Source: Acinetobacter tianfuensis (GTDB lineage: Bacteria > Pseudomonadota > Gammaproteobacteria > Pseudomonadales > Moraxellaceae). From it: a stretch of 64,000 nt of DNA. Shown one piece after another: positions 34,297 to 44,277 of the stretch. Position numbers and translations under genes: made by a program. The notes beneath the pieces were generated by a model. That model was not told the origin of the DNA. It made no database searches and was given only the letters and a program-made list of their open reading frames with translations. Numbering within the stretch: position 1 is the stretch's first letter; every line of letters starts with the position of its first letter. The stretch is taken from contig NZ_RAXV01000002.1 in NCBI RefSeq assembly GCF_003611465.1, positions 145,061-209,060 on the forward strand, in the 5' to 3' direction.

Positions 34297-34875
34297 CTCA
34301 TTAAAATACTGAAGTAAACGCAGTATCGTTATCCGTTCGCCATTTTGAGCTTCAATGGTCAGATGATATCTTAAACGGCAACACTAAATACCCCGGTACT
34401 TAATAATTTTGGTTTTCAAAAATAACACTGGCTTAGATGATCTGCATGAATGACAATTTTAGAAACAAAAAACTCAATCAATAACGCCAAATAAAGCACA
34501 GATACCAAACATGAAGCGGCGGCGGCTATCACAATCCCCCAAACTGGCTGCTGCGCTGTAATCAAAGAAACATTTAAGAATCATAACCAAGGAAAGAGCA
34601 ATAAAACAAAGAAAAACCATAAGCTACTTCTTGAACGTTTTATTTACGCGGAATAAGCCAGCACCCGACCTTCATAAACATTATAAGCAAAATGTATTTT
34701 TATGCTTAATGTTATTCTTTATGTACAGTTAAAGCATAGCAAGATTGAAGCGTCTAAGAGTATGATTTTTAAAATACAATAGAAAAATCATATCGCTATA
34801 TGACTGATAGTGACATAAATGATATATGAGAGCTATGAAATAAAGATAAAAGAAGATAAATTATTTTAATAATAT
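34297..34875. other. Gene-poor stretch before the SRP RNA
   Basis: Contains the broken small membrane gene listed separately (34416-34620) and an imperfect hairpin at 34677-34713 (AACATTATAAGCA with TGCTTAATGTT). The rest is AT-rich with nothing I can assign. Confidence 0.45.
34416..34620 (-). pseudogene. Possible frameshifted small two-helix membrane protein gene
   Basis: Read leftward from ATG at 34620, the frame gives MVFLCFIALSLVMIL, a hydrophobic helix. A one-base shift near 34580 joins it to an open frame giving QQPVWGIVIAAAASCLVS, a second hydrophobic helix ending in EFFVSKIVIHADHLSQCYF and a TGA at 34416. Together this would make a protein of about 68 residues with two transmembrane helices. 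Either it is a remnant or the base shift is a sequence error. No homologue recalled. Confidence 0.4.
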
Positions 34876-34988
<113 letters not shown>

Positions 34989-35001
34989 ATTACAAAAACA
35001 G

Positions 35002-35029
35002 AGTATAGAGAATTTTCTTAAACTTTCAA
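35002..35029 (-). promoter_or_regulatory. Promoter of the 4.5S RNA gene
   Basis: Read leftward, TTGAAA and TATACT are spaced by 16 bases, with the expected start about seven bases before the mature RNA 5' end. The position fits well and supports the leftward orientation of ffs. Confidence 0.7.
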
Positions 35030-35263
35030 GCCTAAACAGCCATATTCACCCGCTGTTTGATTCATTTGATTATTTATAAAGCAAAATACTGATTTTAAAT
35101 CATATCTTTCCTCCACATTTGCACAAAAACTTTACTTATAAAAACAACAACCATGAAAAATCGTATTGCATTTGCCAGTATTGCCGTTTTTAATGTGTCT
35201 ATTGAAATTTAACATGATGCTGGATGTCTCCGCTTAAACCAGCACAAATAATACGGAAATTTT

Positions 35264-36139
35264 ATGATGCTAAAAAAACATGCGCTCGGCACACTGCTTA
35301 TCTGCTGCTCCGCACCCGTTTTTGCCAATATTCCCATTGAATCACGTGGTTTAAGCCAAGGCAGCAATACGGTCTATGCTGTCAACAATACACAAGCTGC
35401 AATCTCTATAGGCAGCGAACAGCCTGTCACGACCAATCTGAATTGGCAGCTGATGCAAAAAAATCAGCAGCTGGAAAATGATATTCGAGCGCTGCGCGGC
35501 AAAATTGAAGAGCATGACAATGAAATTGAAAAACTCAAAAATGAGCTGAATAACCGCTACGCAGACCTAGATCAGCGTCTTGAAGCGCTTCTGCAAAAAA
35601 TAGAACCCGCTGAGGGTACTGCTGCAGAGGAGGATAACCAACAAGGTAGTGTACCCAGCAACTCAGCAAACACCAGCATCGTAACAACTGCGCCGCCTGT
35701 ACCGCCCAAAAGCAATACAGCAGCAAATAAACAACCAGCAGCAGCCAATACCGCTGCTGTGCCTGCCCGCTCAGAAGAGCTGGACAAAGCCGCATATACA
35801 GTAGCTTTAGATGCTTATAAACAAGGCGGTGCTAAAAAAGCCATTGCGCCAATGCAAAACTTCATTAAAAACAATCCAAACAGCGTATATATCAGTAATG
35901 CACACTTTTGGCTTGCTGAGTTTTATGTAGCAATCGAGCCATCCAATTTTAGTGAAGCAAAAAAAAATTACAGCATCGTCGTGAAACAGTATCCCAACTC
36001 TTCACGTGCATCACGCGCACTTTATCAGCTGCATAATATTGCTAAAGATGTAGATCACAATACTGCCCTAGCAAATCAATACAAACAGCAGCTGTTAAAA
36101 AATTATCCAAAATCAGAAGAAGCCGGCTATTTGAAATAA
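35264..36139 (+). CDS. cpoB: CpoB/YbgF-like periplasmic TPR protein
   Basis: A 291-residue secreted protein: signal peptide (cut near VFA-NI), a coiled coil of YbgF trimerisation type (residues ~65-115, KNQQLENDIRALRGKIEEHDN), a low-complexity Ala/Pro/Thr/Asn linker, then tetratricopeptide repeats (YTVALDAYKQGGAKKAIAPMQNF, NAHFWLAEFYVAI, YPNSSRASRALYQLH). CpoB links outer-membrane constriction by Tol-Pal to peptidoglycan synthesis by PBP1B. Unlike the usual case, no tol-pal gene lies next to it in this window. Confidence 0.8.
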   Translation: MMLKKHALGTLLICCSAPVFANIPIESRGLSQGSNTVYAVNNTQAAISIGSEQPVTTNLNWQLMQKNQQLENDIRALRGKIEEHDNEIEKLKNELNNRYADLDQRLEALLQKIEPAEGTAAEEDNQQGSVPSNSANTSIVTTAPPVPPKSNTAANKQPAAANTAAVPARSEELDKAAYTVALDAYKQGGAKKAIAPMQNFIKNNPNSVYISNAHFWLAEFYVAIEPSNFSEAKKNYSIVVKQYPNSSRASRALYQLHNIAKDVDHNTALANQYKQQLLKNYPKSEEAGYLK

Positions 36140-36152
36140 GCAGGAACTTAAA

Positions 36153-36184
36153 TAAAAAAAACCGCCAATATGGCGGTTTTTTTT
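36153..36184. terminator. Bidirectional terminator between cpoB and lpxA
   Basis: AAAAAAACCGCC-aata-tGGCGGTTTTTTTT, a strong stem with A- and T-runs on both sides between convergent genes. Confidence 0.9.
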
Positions 36185-36194
36185 AAGCTGCGGA

Positions 36195-36983
36195 TTAACG
36201 TACAATACCGCGCTTTGATTGTTCTAACGAATCTAGCAGCAGCTGCGCTTCAGCAACTTCAGGCAAGATCTCATTACGAATTTTATCTACCGCCTCTTGT
36301 GTGGTTAAACCTGATTTATAAATCAGTTTAAATGCTTCCCGCAGACCTTGAATAACATTCTTCGACCAGCCCTTGCGGCGCATGCCTTCAATATTCATAG
36401 CAAATGCATGTGCAGGATTTCCAGACACCATCACATATGCAGGAACATCTTTCACAATCAGAGACGCCCCGCCAATCATACTGTAAGAATCAATTCTGCA
36501 GAATTGGTGAATACCTGAGTTTCCGCCAACAATAACAAAGTCACCCACCGATACATGACCAGCAACGCCCACATTATTTGCAAAAATATTATGATTGCCA
36601 ACGATACAGTCATGCGCAATGTGCGTGTTTACCATCAAAAGGTTATGGCTGCCGACTTTTGTCAAGCCTTGATCTTGAACAGTCCCGCGATGCAAACTGC
36701 AATGTTCGCGGATTTGGTTATGATCGCCAATTTCAAGCCACGTTTCTTCACCCTTGTATTTCAAGTCCTGACAGACTTCACCTACACTGGCAAACTGAAA
36801 AATCTCATTGTGCTCGCCAATACGGGTAAAACCGCCAACAACCACATGAGAGTGCAGTTTAGTCCCTGCACCAATTGTTACATTTGGACCAATAATACAA
36901 TAAGGGCCAATCTGCACATCTGGAGCAATTACTGCAGATGAGTCAACAATAGAGGTTGGGTGAATAAATTCGTTATTGCTCAT
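36195..36983 (-). CDS. lpxA: UDP-N-acetylglucosamine acyltransferase
   Basis: Catalyses the first step of lipid A synthesis, transfer of a 3-hydroxyacyl chain to UDP-GlcNAc. The 262-residue protein, equal in length to E. coli LpxA, is a left-handed beta-helix of hexapeptide repeats (IGPYCIIGPNVTIGAGTKL) with the catalytic NTHIAHDCIVGNH, GGNSGIHQFCRI and a helical C-terminus. The ATG at 36983 overlaps the fabZ stop (ATGA); a longer open frame to 37058 lies inside fabZ and was rejected. Last gene of the cluster. Confidence 0.96.
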   Translation of the reverse strand: MSNNEFIHPTSIVDSSAVIAPDVQIGPYCIIGPNVTIGAGTKLHSHVVVGGFTRIGEHNEIFQFASVGEVCQDLKYKGEETWLEIGDHNQIREHCSLHRGTVQDQGLTKVGSHNLLMVNTHIAHDCIVGNHNIFANNVGVAGHVSVGDFVIVGGNSGIHQFCRIDSYSMIGGASLIVKDVPAYVMVSGNPAHAFAMNIEGMRRKGWSKNVIQGLREAFKLIYKSGLTTQEAVDKIRNEILPEVAEAQLLLDSLEQSKRGIVR

Positions 36984-37468
36984 GCTTGCTCTATTTTCTG
37001 ATGCGAAACCATTATTTCCGCGGTTGCTGCGACTACGCCATCCACCGTAGCAATACAATTATATTTGTAAATGCCGCGCTTTTGCATGACGAGTTCAGAT
37101 TTTAACACTAATTGATCGCCAGCAACGACAGGTTTTTTAAAGCGAACCTTCTCCGCCCCAGCAAATAAGAATAAATTTCCAGCAGTTGGCTTTTTATTGT
37201 TCATTACAAAACCTAGAATACCAGAAACTTGCGCCATAGCTTCAACAATCAGCACACCTGGCATAATTGGAAATTCTGGGAAATGGCCTTGTAAAAACTC
37301 TTCATTAATTGAAACGTTTTTATAACCGACAATCGCATTTTCAGTAATATCAGTCACACGATCAACCAATAAAAATGGGTAACGGTGCGGAAGATATTCA
37401 CGAATAGTTTGAATATTCATTGGCAATTCAGGTTTAGTGAATGCAGGTGTATTCGACTCAGTCATCAT
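36980..37468 (-). CDS. fabZ: 3-hydroxyacyl-ACP dehydratase
   Basis: Dehydrates 3-hydroxyacyl-ACP in fatty acid elongation and competes with LpxA for 3-hydroxyacyl-ACP. The 162-residue hot-dog-fold protein has LPHRYPFLLVDRV with the catalytic histidine, GHFPEFPIMPGVLIVEAMAQ with the catalytic glutamate, and KVRFKKPVVAGDQL. It sits between lpxD and lpxA, with two bases to the lpxD stop and a four-base overlap with lpxA. Confidence 0.96.
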   Translation of the reverse strand: MMTESNTPAFTKPELPMNIQTIREYLPHRYPFLLVDRVTDITENAIVGYKNVSINEEFLQGHFPEFPIMPGVLIVEAMAQVSGILGFVMNNKKPTAGNLFLFAGAEKVRFKKPVVAGDQLVLKSELVMQKRGIYKYNCIATVDGVVAATAEIMVSHQKIEQA

Positions 37469-37470
37469 AA

Positions 37471-38541
37471 TTATTTACGCAATTTAAAAGTTGATTCAAG
37501 TGACTCAATTTGAGCCTGCATATGATCAAGTCTTTTTAACATTTGGGTCAATGGCGCATCTGCTAATTGTTTAAAGCGCACAGCTGCGCGTTTCCAATGC
37601 AGGCTTTCCAGCATAGGCGTGCCAGAAGAATAGCTCCCAGCTTCAGAAATACTTTTTGTGACCATTGACATACCGGTAACCGTTACATTATCGGCGATAT
37701 TAATGTGACCCACCACACCTACTGCACCCGCAAAGATACAGTTTTTGCCAATTGTGGTACTGCCCGCAACACCGCATTTGGCTGCCATCGCTGTATTGGC
37801 GCCAACTTTAACATTGTGGGCAATTTGCACAAGGTTATCAAGAATGACGCCATCTTCAATAATCGTGTCATCCAATGCACCGCGGTCAATACTGCAGTTT
37901 GAGCCAATACGCACATCATTTCCAATAAGCACAGAACCCAACTGTGCAATTCGATGCCACTTGCCTTTGTATGGCGCAAAGCCAAATCCTTCACCGCCAA
38001 TCACCGTATTGGCATGAATACGCACACGGTTACCTAATTTACAATGCCCTGTCAGCACAACATGCGAGTCAATAAAGCACTGCTTGCCAATTTCAACACC
38101 ATCATCAATATGGCAATGCGATTGAATAACCGTTTCATCACCCACCACACAATGTTCACCAATGACAGCATAATGGCCAATATAAGCGGTGTCCGAAATA
38201 ATGGCAGAAGCGTGAATTTGAGCCGTTGCTTCTATTCCTTGAGCTGTATGTTTCTTTTCAAAGACATGCGTCAGAATAGCGAAGGCTAAGTATGGATTTT
38301 CGACAACAATAAAATTTTGCTGTGAAGTGATATGAGCCCTCAGCTCTTCGGTCACAATCAATGCGCCAGCTTTTGACTGATTTGCCTGATCAAGATATTT
38401 ATCTGCATTTACAAATGCCAGCTTATGAGCATCCGCTTGTGTCAAACTTGCCAGACCGTCAAGCTGCATTTCTGTCTGGCCGACAGCCTTACCCTGTACG
38501 AAGCTGGCGAGCTGCTCAAGGCTGAATTTCTGAAGATTCAT
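37471..38541 (-). CDS. lpxD: UDP-3-O-acylglucosamine N-acyltransferase
   Basis: Adds the N-linked 3-hydroxyacyl chain in the third step of lipid A synthesis. The 356-residue protein has the N-terminal uridine-binding domain ([22 protein letters not shown]), a hexapeptide-repeat beta-helix, the catalytic QIAHNVKVG and the [21 protein letters not shown]-terminus. Three bases separate its start from the skp stop. Confidence 0.96.
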   Translation of the reverse strand: MNLQKFSLEQLASFVQGKAVGQTEMQLDGLASLTQADAHKLAFVNADKYLDQANQSKAGALIVTEELRAHITSQQNFIVVENPYLAFAILTHVFEKKHTAQGIEATAQIHASAIISDTAYIGHYAVIGEHCVVGDETVIQSHCHIDDGVEIGKQCFIDSHVVLTGHCKLGNRVRIHANTVIGGEGFGFAPYKGKWHRIAQLGSVLIGNDVRIGSNCSIDRGALDDTIIEDGVILDNLVQIAHNVKVGANTAMAAKCGVAGSTTIGKNCIFAGAVGVVGHINIADNVTVTGMSMVTKSISEAGSYSSGTPMLESLHWKRAAVRFKQLADAPLTQMLKRLDHMQAQIESLESTFKLRK

Positions 38542-38544
38542 TGA

Positions 38545-39045
38545 TTATTTAACTGAGTTAACCTTTTGAATAAGTTTATCAGTTAAATCAAATTTAGGGT
38601 CATAAGCCAATGCGGAATTTTTGTTCAAAACCACATCTAAGCTATTTTCTTTGCGCAATTGCTCTGCAGCTTGCTTAATACGTGCATCCATTGTGCGTTT
38701 AATACTTTGAATATTATTTTCAACTACACCCTGCACTTTTTGCTGCAAACTATTCATCTCATTAATTTTCGCCTCATACTGAGCAGCAAACTTTTGCTTT
38801 TCAGCATCTGAAAGTTTGGCGCCAGTTTGCTGTGCGCGCTGCTGCAGCGCTTCGAGTTCCTTGCTTAAAGCTGAAATTTGATTTGTTTGCGGCTGAATTT
38901 GCTTTTGAATGACTGCATTTTGCTGCTTAATATATGTACTTTGCTCTACAGCGCGTTCTATATCAATTACTCCATAACCTGCTGCATGAGCGGCGCTTCC
39001 GCTCAGCAGAGTTAAGGCAACAATACTTTTTATAATCTGTTTCAT
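38545..39045 (-). CDS. skp: OmpH/Skp-family periplasmic chaperone
   Basis: Holds unfolded outer-membrane proteins in the periplasm for delivery to BamA. The 166-residue product starts with a signal peptide MKQIIKSIVALTLLSGSAAHA, then a long Gln/Lys-rich coiled coil (QNAVIQKQIQPQTNQISALSKELEAL) typical of Skp tentacles and ends DLTDKLIQKVNSVK. The ATG at 39045 has AAGGTG before it; the longer frame to 39144 overlaps bamA and lacks a signal peptide at its start. Confidence 0.92.
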   Translation of the reverse strand: MKQIIKSIVALTLLSGSAAHAAGYGVIDIERAVEQSTYIKQQNAVIQKQIQPQTNQISALSKELEALQQRAQQTGAKLSDAEKQKFAAQYEAKINEMNSLQQKVQGVVENNIQSIKRTMDARIKQAAEQLRKENSLDVVLNKNSALAYDPKFDLTDKLIQKVNSVK

Positions 39046-39085
39046 GTATTCACCTTTATTTTTTATCCCCCGAAAGGAACCGTAC

Positions 39086-41677
39086 TTAGAAAGTACGGCC
39101 AATTTCGAATTGGATATTTTTGGTATCATCACCAGCTTTATCATTCATCGGGAATGCATAGCTCAATGAAAGCGGACCAATCATCGTAATCCAAGTAAAG
39201 CCTGCACCAACACTATAGCGCATGTTATTCATATCAAAGCCATAGTTGTCTTGACAATATTGCTTAGCATCAACACTTTTGTTATTTGCATCTAAATACA
39301 ATGTACCTGTTGGAACATCACACTGCGTATCAAATACCTGTGCGCCTTCGGCAAATAATACTGGACGAACTTGACGTGTCCAATCCCCCTTAAACGGCAA
39401 TGGCAATACAAGTTCTGCACCAAATTGAACCAAAGCATTACCACCAACTTCTTCAGGATCATGATCACGCGTTTCTGTTTCACTATAAGTCACACCAGGG
39501 TATTTAGGACCCAAAGTACTGTTGTCATAACCGCGTACAGAGCCAAAACCGCCAGCATAGAAGTTTTTATAGAACGGCAAATCATTACCATAGCCTAATT
39601 TACCATAACCGCGAAGTACGAAATCCTTACCTAATGGGAAGAAGGCTTGCGCATCATAAGTTACTTTTTGATATTCAACATCACTGCCTGGCAAAGCAAT
39701 TTCAGCATTTACACGATGTGACATGCCATTAGTCGGGAACATTGGACGGTTCAGCGTGTTATAGCTCCAACCCAAGTTTAGGTTATAAGTTAAGAAGTCA
39801 CCTTCAAACTCATTATCATATGTAACTTCAGGAACTGCACAACTATAATAGGAAATAACGTATTTTGTGCTATCTGTAGTAATCTTACCGTCAGAATCCA
39901 AATAATTACCATTTGAATCGGTCAAATATACAGGAACTGTATTTTGCGCATTACCACTTGCATCATTTGGACAATATGAGCCTTTTCCTGTTGATTTACC
40001 GCCATTCTGCAGCAAATAATCACGTACATAAGTCGACACATACGGACCAGTTGTAACCTTTGTACTATCAATATTCAAACCTGCACTGATGCTTTGGTTT
40101 TCATCAATTGGATAGCCAAAATTAATGCCGCCGCCGAAACTGTCCGTTACATAGTTGTTAACGTTGTAGTCATCATCCAGCTTAGTTTTACGGTAATACA
40201 TATTGTAACCGCGGCGCACACCATCAATGGTGAAGTACGGATCTGTGACACTCAGGTTGTAGTAATCTTGAGTTTCAGAACGCGATAAATCAATAGAAAC
40301 AGAGTTACCCGTACCCAAGAAGTTAGTTTGGCTTAAACCTGCTTGGAATGTTACACCGCCGCTTTGTGAGAAACCGACTGCTAAAGTACTTGTACCTGAG
40401 TGCTGCTCTTCAACAGAGACATTCAAGTCAACTTGGTCTGGAGCATTTGGTACACGAACTGGCTTAACGTCTACAGTTTTAAAGAAACCAGTACGTTCAA
40501 GACGCACTTTAGACAAATCAATTTTTTCATTGCTTGCCAATGCGCCTTCCATTTGACGCATTTCGCGGCGCAATACTGAATCTTCAGTTTTTGAGTTGCC
40601 TGTAAAGTTAATGCGGCGAACGGTCACTTGCTGACCTGGATTGATATAGTAGCTCAAATCAACCAGTTTGGTTTCATTATTAATTTGCGGCACAACATTG
40701 ACTTCAGCAAAGTAGTAGCCGGCATTGCCGTATTTGCGAAGCAGCAGCTGTTTTACAGCATTCACTTTTTCTTGCGAATAGATATCAGCATCTTTATAAA
40801 TTTTAAGCGCTTCTAAATCTTTAGCAGGATACAAAGCATCGCCTAAAAATTTCGTTTCGCCAAATTTAAACTGCTCACCTTCATCCACAGAAACTTCAAT
40901 AAAGACATGCTTTTTATCTTCACTTAAGTTCAAGCTTGAATTTGCAATATTAAAATTGATATAGCCTTTGTTCAGATACATTGCACGCAATGCTTCTAAG
41001 CTGGCAGCCATTTTTTCACGCGCATAGCGGTCATTGCGGGATACAACAGATGCCCAGCCGCTTTCTTTCACTGCAAAAGCTTGTTTAATATCAGCATCTT
41101 TAAAAATTGTATTACCAATAATATTAATATCAAAGACTTTGGCTGCTTTACCTTCACTAAACTCAAGTAAAAGGTCTACACGGTTATTCGGCTTTGCAGA
41201 TGTTGTTACACGCACATCCGCATCATAACGGCCTTGCTGCATATACTGCTGTTCAAGCTCTGTTTCCACAATTTGCAGTGCAGATTTTTTCAGTACCTCA
41301 CCTTCAGCCAAGCCCATTTTTTTCAGGCCTTCTTCCAGCGCTTCCTTAGGAATCAGCTTATTGCCCTTCAATTCAATTTTTGAAATGACTGGACGCTCAA
41401 CCACTGTGAAAATAAGCGTATTGCCGTCTTGTGATGCTTTAATATCATCAAACAAGCCTGTTGCGTACAATGTGCGGATTGCATTTGCAGTTGCAGAATC
41501 ATTCACTCGGTCACCGCTGGTGATCGGCAGCATTGTTGCTACACTTTCCGGCGCTAAACGGACTAATCCATTCACTTTTACATCTTGTACTATAAAATCA
41601 TCTGCTGCATATATTTGTTGTGCTGATGCCATTGCACTGACGAGTGCCAAAGGCATAAATAAATGTTTGTGCTGCAT
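39086..41677 (-). CDS. bamA: Outer membrane protein assembly factor BamA
   Basis: The central Omp85 protein that inserts beta-barrels in the outer membrane. The 863-residue precursor has a signal peptide (cut near YAA-DDF), five POTRA domains (about residues 26-435) and a 16-strand barrel with the GSVRGYDNSTLGP lid motif of loop 6. The last strand ends QFEIGRTF with a terminal Phe. Two surface loops contain cysteine pairs, C569/C613 and C786/C808, likely disulfides; the first lies in a roughly 60-residue Asp/Ser/Asn-rich loop. It is longer than the 810-residue E. coli protein. Directly upstream of skp. Confidence 0.97.
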   Translation of the reverse strand: MQHKHLFMPLALVSAMASAQQIYAADDFIVQDVKVNGLVRLAPESVATMLPITSGDRVNDSATANAIRTLYATGLFDDIKASQDGNTLIFTVVERPVISKIELKGNKLIPKEALEEGLKKMGLAEGEVLKKSALQIVETELEQQYMQQGRYDADVRVTTSAKPNNRVDLLLEFSEGKAAKVFDINIIGNTIFKDADIKQAFAVKESGWASVVSRNDRYAREKMAASLEALRAMYLNKGYINFNIANSSLNLSEDKKHVFIEVSVDEGEQFKFGETKFLGDALYPAKDLEALKIYKDADIYSQEKVNAVKQLLLRKYGNAGYYFAEVNVVPQINNETKLVDLSYYINPGQQVTVRRINFTGNSKTEDSVLRREMRQMEGALASNEKIDLSKVRLERTGFFKTVDVKPVRVPNAPDQVDLNVSVEEQHSGTSTLAVGFSQSGGVTFQAGLSQTNFLGTGNSVSIDLSRSETQDYYNLSVTDPYFTIDGVRRGYNMYYRKTKLDDDYNVNNYVTDSFGGGINFGYPIDENQSISAGLNIDSTKVTTGPYVSTYVRDYLLQNGGKSTGKGSYCPNDASGNAQNTVPVYLTDSNGNYLDSDGKITTDSTKYVISYYSCAVPEVTYDNEFEGDFLTYNLNLGWSYNTLNRPMFPTNGMSHRVNAEIALPGSDVEYQKVTYDAQAFFPLGKDFVLRGYGKLGYGNDLPFYKNFYAGGFGSVRGYDNSTLGPKYPGVTYSETETRDHDPEEVGGNALVQFGAELVLPLPFKGDWTRQVRPVLFAEGAQVFDTQCDVPTGTLYLDANNKSVDAKQYCQDNYGFDMNNMRYSVGAGFTWITMIGPLSLSYAFPMNDKAGDDTKNIQFEIGRTF

Positions 41678-41721
41678 GCCAGTCTTTTCCGCTGTTAAAT
41701 TTATTCCATCATCTACGCAGT

Positions 41722-43077
41722 TTATAAACGCATAAAATCATTGAAGAGTGCCAGCAGCATCATGCTGCCAAGCAGTACCATACCAATTTTTAATCCAACC
41801 AATTGTATTTGTTCAGAAACAGGTTTACCACGAATTAATTCAATAAAATAGTAAATTAAATGACCGCCATCAAGCATTGGAATCGGCAGCAAATTCAAAA
41901 TCCCTAAGCTGACACTCATCAGCGCCATAAAGGAAATAAAGGTTTGCCAGCCCATTTCAGCGCTTTGCCCTGCAACTTTCGCAATCGTAATTGGACCCGA
42001 TAAATTATCTAGACCGATTAAGCCCCGAACCATTTTCACAATTGAACCTAGAATCATACTGGAAAGCTGACCAGTTTTATCTAGCGCCATTGTAAACGCT
42101 TCTGCCGGAGTGTATTGAATTGTTTGTTTGTATTCTGCAGGAATTGTCACTTTGCCTGGGTCACTTTGAACACCCAGCACACCCGTCACATTCCCCATAT
42201 TATCGCGCTTACCCTGAGGCATTACGTCCAAATGCACCAGCTGCTGCCCGCGCATCACTTCAATTTTTAACAGCTTTTCTGGCGATGCCTGCACCACTTG
42301 CACAACATCAAACCAATCTTTCATTGCTGCGCCATCAATTGAAACAATACGGTCGCCTTCTTTCATGCCTTGCCGCACCGCAGCGCCGCCTTCACTCAGC
42401 TTTGTAATAACAGCTGGAATTTGCGGACGGTAAGGCGTAAAGCCAAGCGCCTCAAGAGGTGATTGCGATTGATCTTTTAAGAATTGCTGAATAGGCAGCT
42501 GGAAGGTTTTAACTTCGTCTTCACGCTGCGCAGTCACGGCAATATGACCCGTTTCACCCACACGGTCAACCACAGCATAACTCAGTTTTTCCCATGTACT
42601 TACGGGTGTGCCGTCAATTGCTGTAATTTTGTCACCAGAATGCATCTGAACCGTTGCGGCAGGCGTATTTAGCAACACTTTTCCAACACGGGTATTCAAC
42701 TGTTCTTGTGCAGGTAAAAATAATGCCCAAAACAGCACCACTGCGAAAGCAAGATTAATGAGGGGACCTGCAGCAACAATTGCAATCCGCTTCCATGGAT
42801 GCTGACGGTTAAAAGCATAGGGTAAATCTTCTTCTGCCACATTGCCTTCACGCTCATCCAGCATTTTTACATAACCGCCAAGCGGCAAAGCAGAAAGCTG
42901 ATATTGAATGCCCGATTTTTTAGATGTCCACTTCAGCAGTGTTGGACCAAAACCAATAGAATAAACTAGAACTTTAACGCCCAGTTTGCGAGCAACAAAA
43001 TAATGGCCAAATTCATGAATTGCAATTAATGGCCCAAGCAATAAAACTGCTGCTGCTATTACAAACAAGGCATTCAT
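41722..43077 (-). CDS. rseP: Site-2 zinc metalloprotease RseP
   Basis: Intramembrane protease of the envelope-stress cascade that cleaves anti-sigma factors and signal-peptide remnants. The 451-residue protein has the zinc motif HEFGH (21-25) in the first helix, two tandem PDZ domains (around 115-195 and 205-285) and the second active-site motif LPIPMLDGGHL in a late helix. It lies between dxr and bamA, as in most gammaproteobacteria. Confidence 0.95.
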   Translation of the reverse strand: MNALFVIAAAVLLLGPLIAIHEFGHYFVARKLGVKVLVYSIGFGPTLLKWTSKKSGIQYQLSALPLGGYVKMLDEREGNVAEEDLPYAFNRQHPWKRIAIVAAGPLINLAFAVVLFWALFLPAQEQLNTRVGKVLLNTPAATVQMHSGDKITAIDGTPVSTWEKLSYAVVDRVGETGHIAVTAQREDEVKTFQLPIQQFLKDQSQSPLEALGFTPYRPQIPAVITKLSEGGAAVRQGMKEGDRIVSIDGAAMKDWFDVVQVVQASPEKLLKIEVMRGQQLVHLDVMPQGKRDNMGNVTGVLGVQSDPGKVTIPAEYKQTIQYTPAEAFTMALDKTGQLSSMILGSIVKMVRGLIGLDNLSGPITIAKVAGQSAEMGWQTFISFMALMSVSLGILNLLPIPMLDGGHLIYYFIELIRGKPVSEQIQLVGLKIGMVLLGSMMLLALFNDFMRL

Positions 43078-43080
43078 CGT

Positions 43081-44277
43081 TTAGCTTCCTTTATCCATCA
43101 CCAATTGCTGAGCAATTGAACGCGCAGTTTGATCCGCCTGCACAATTACTTCCAAACTGGCAGCGGCTTTATTTTCCATACGGTTTAAGGTCCGCTCCAC
43201 AATTTCAGGAATCTGCATAAAACCAATTTTTCCATGCAAAAATGCGTCCACCGCGATTTCATTGGCTGCATTTAAAACTGCCGGCGTAATACCGCCCGTT
43301 TTCATTGCTTGGCGTGCAAGCTGTAAAGCAGGAAAACGCACAGTATCAGGTTCTTCAAAATTCAGCTGTGAATGCTGAAATAAATCCAGCGCAGGCACAT
43401 GTGTCTGAATACGTTCAGGCCAAGCCAATGCATGCGCAATAGGTGTACACATATCTGGATTGCCCATTTGCGCCAATGTAGAACCATCTACATATTGCAC
43501 CATGGAATGAATAATACTCTGCGGATGAACAACTACTGTTACAAAATGTTCTTTCACTGAAAATAAGTGGCAAGCTTCGATCAGCTCTAAGCCCTTATTC
43601 ATCAAAGTTGCAGAGTCAACAGAAATTTTCTGCCCCATAGACCAGTTCGGATGCTTACAGGCTTGGGCCGGCGTCACCGTCTGCAGCCGCTCAATTGTAT
43701 GATGCAAAAATGGACCGCCTGAAGCCGTCAGCAATATTTGCGATACACCTAATTTAGGCTGTCCGTTACGTTCTGCACTGAAATAGTTTTGCGGTAAGCA
43801 TTGGAAAATTGCGTTATGTTCTGAATCTACTGGCAATAATGCTGCATTATTTTCTAAAGCAGCCTGCATCATAATATCACCCGACATTACAAGCGCTTCT
43901 TTATTTGCAAGCAATACCCGCTTACCAGCCTTTACTGCAGCCAATGTCGGCAGCAATCCAGCAGCGCCGACAATGGCTGCCATAACCACATCTGTTTCAG
44001 CATGTTCTGCAACTGCAATCAATCCAGCTTCGCCAGATAATATTTCAATATCGGCCAGCTGATGCTGCACGAACAGCTGATGAAGCTCATCCACTTTATG
44101 CGGCGGAACAACAGCAATTTTAGGCTTGTACTGTTTGCAAATTTCGACCAGTTCTACAATTCTGCTATGCGCTGTGACTGCAAAAACGGAATACTCTTGC
44201 GGATGCTGCTGCAGGATCTTTAAGGTGCTTTGACCTATAGAACCCGTTGCACCCAAGATACAAACAGATTGTGTCAT
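43081..44277 (-). CDS. dxr: 1-deoxy-D-xylulose 5-phosphate reductoisomerase
   Basis: Second enzyme of the MEP isoprenoid pathway, giving precursors for undecaprenyl phosphate made by the neighbouring uppS. The 398-residue protein has the NADPH motif ILGATGSIGQST, LLANKEALVMSG, PVDSEHNAIFQCL, ILTASGGPF and the metal/substrate segment MNKGLELIEACHLF. Four bases separate it from rseP and it directly abuts cdsA. Confidence 0.96.
   Translation of the reverse strand: MTQSVCILGATGSIGQSTLKILQQHPQEYSVFAVTAHSRIVELVEICKQYKPKIAVVPPHKVDELHQLFVQHQLADIEILSGEAGLIAVAEHAETDVVMAAIVGAAGLLPTLAAVKAGKRVLLANKEALVMSGDIMMQAALENNAALLPVDSEHNAIFQCLPQNYFSAERNGQPKLGVSQILLTASGGPFLHHTIERLQTVTPAQACKHPNWSMGQKISVDSATLMNKGLELIEACHLFSVKEHFVTVVVHPQSIIHSMVQYVDGSTLAQMGNPDMCTPIAHALAWPERIQTHVPALDLFQHSQLNFEEPDTVRFPALQLARQAMKTGGITPAVLNAANEIAVDAFLHGKIGFMQIPEIVERTLNRMENKAAASLEVIVQADQTARSIAQQLVMDKGS

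Noticed and set aside
35535..35795. Antisense frames within cpoB rich in Leu/Ala
   Set aside because: They mirror the low-complexity Ala/Thr/Pro linker codons of cpoB.
36983..37058. Longer lpxA start at 37058
   Set aside because: The extra 25 codons lie inside fabZ and do not resemble LpxA; the ATGA overlap at 36980-36983 is the usual coupling.
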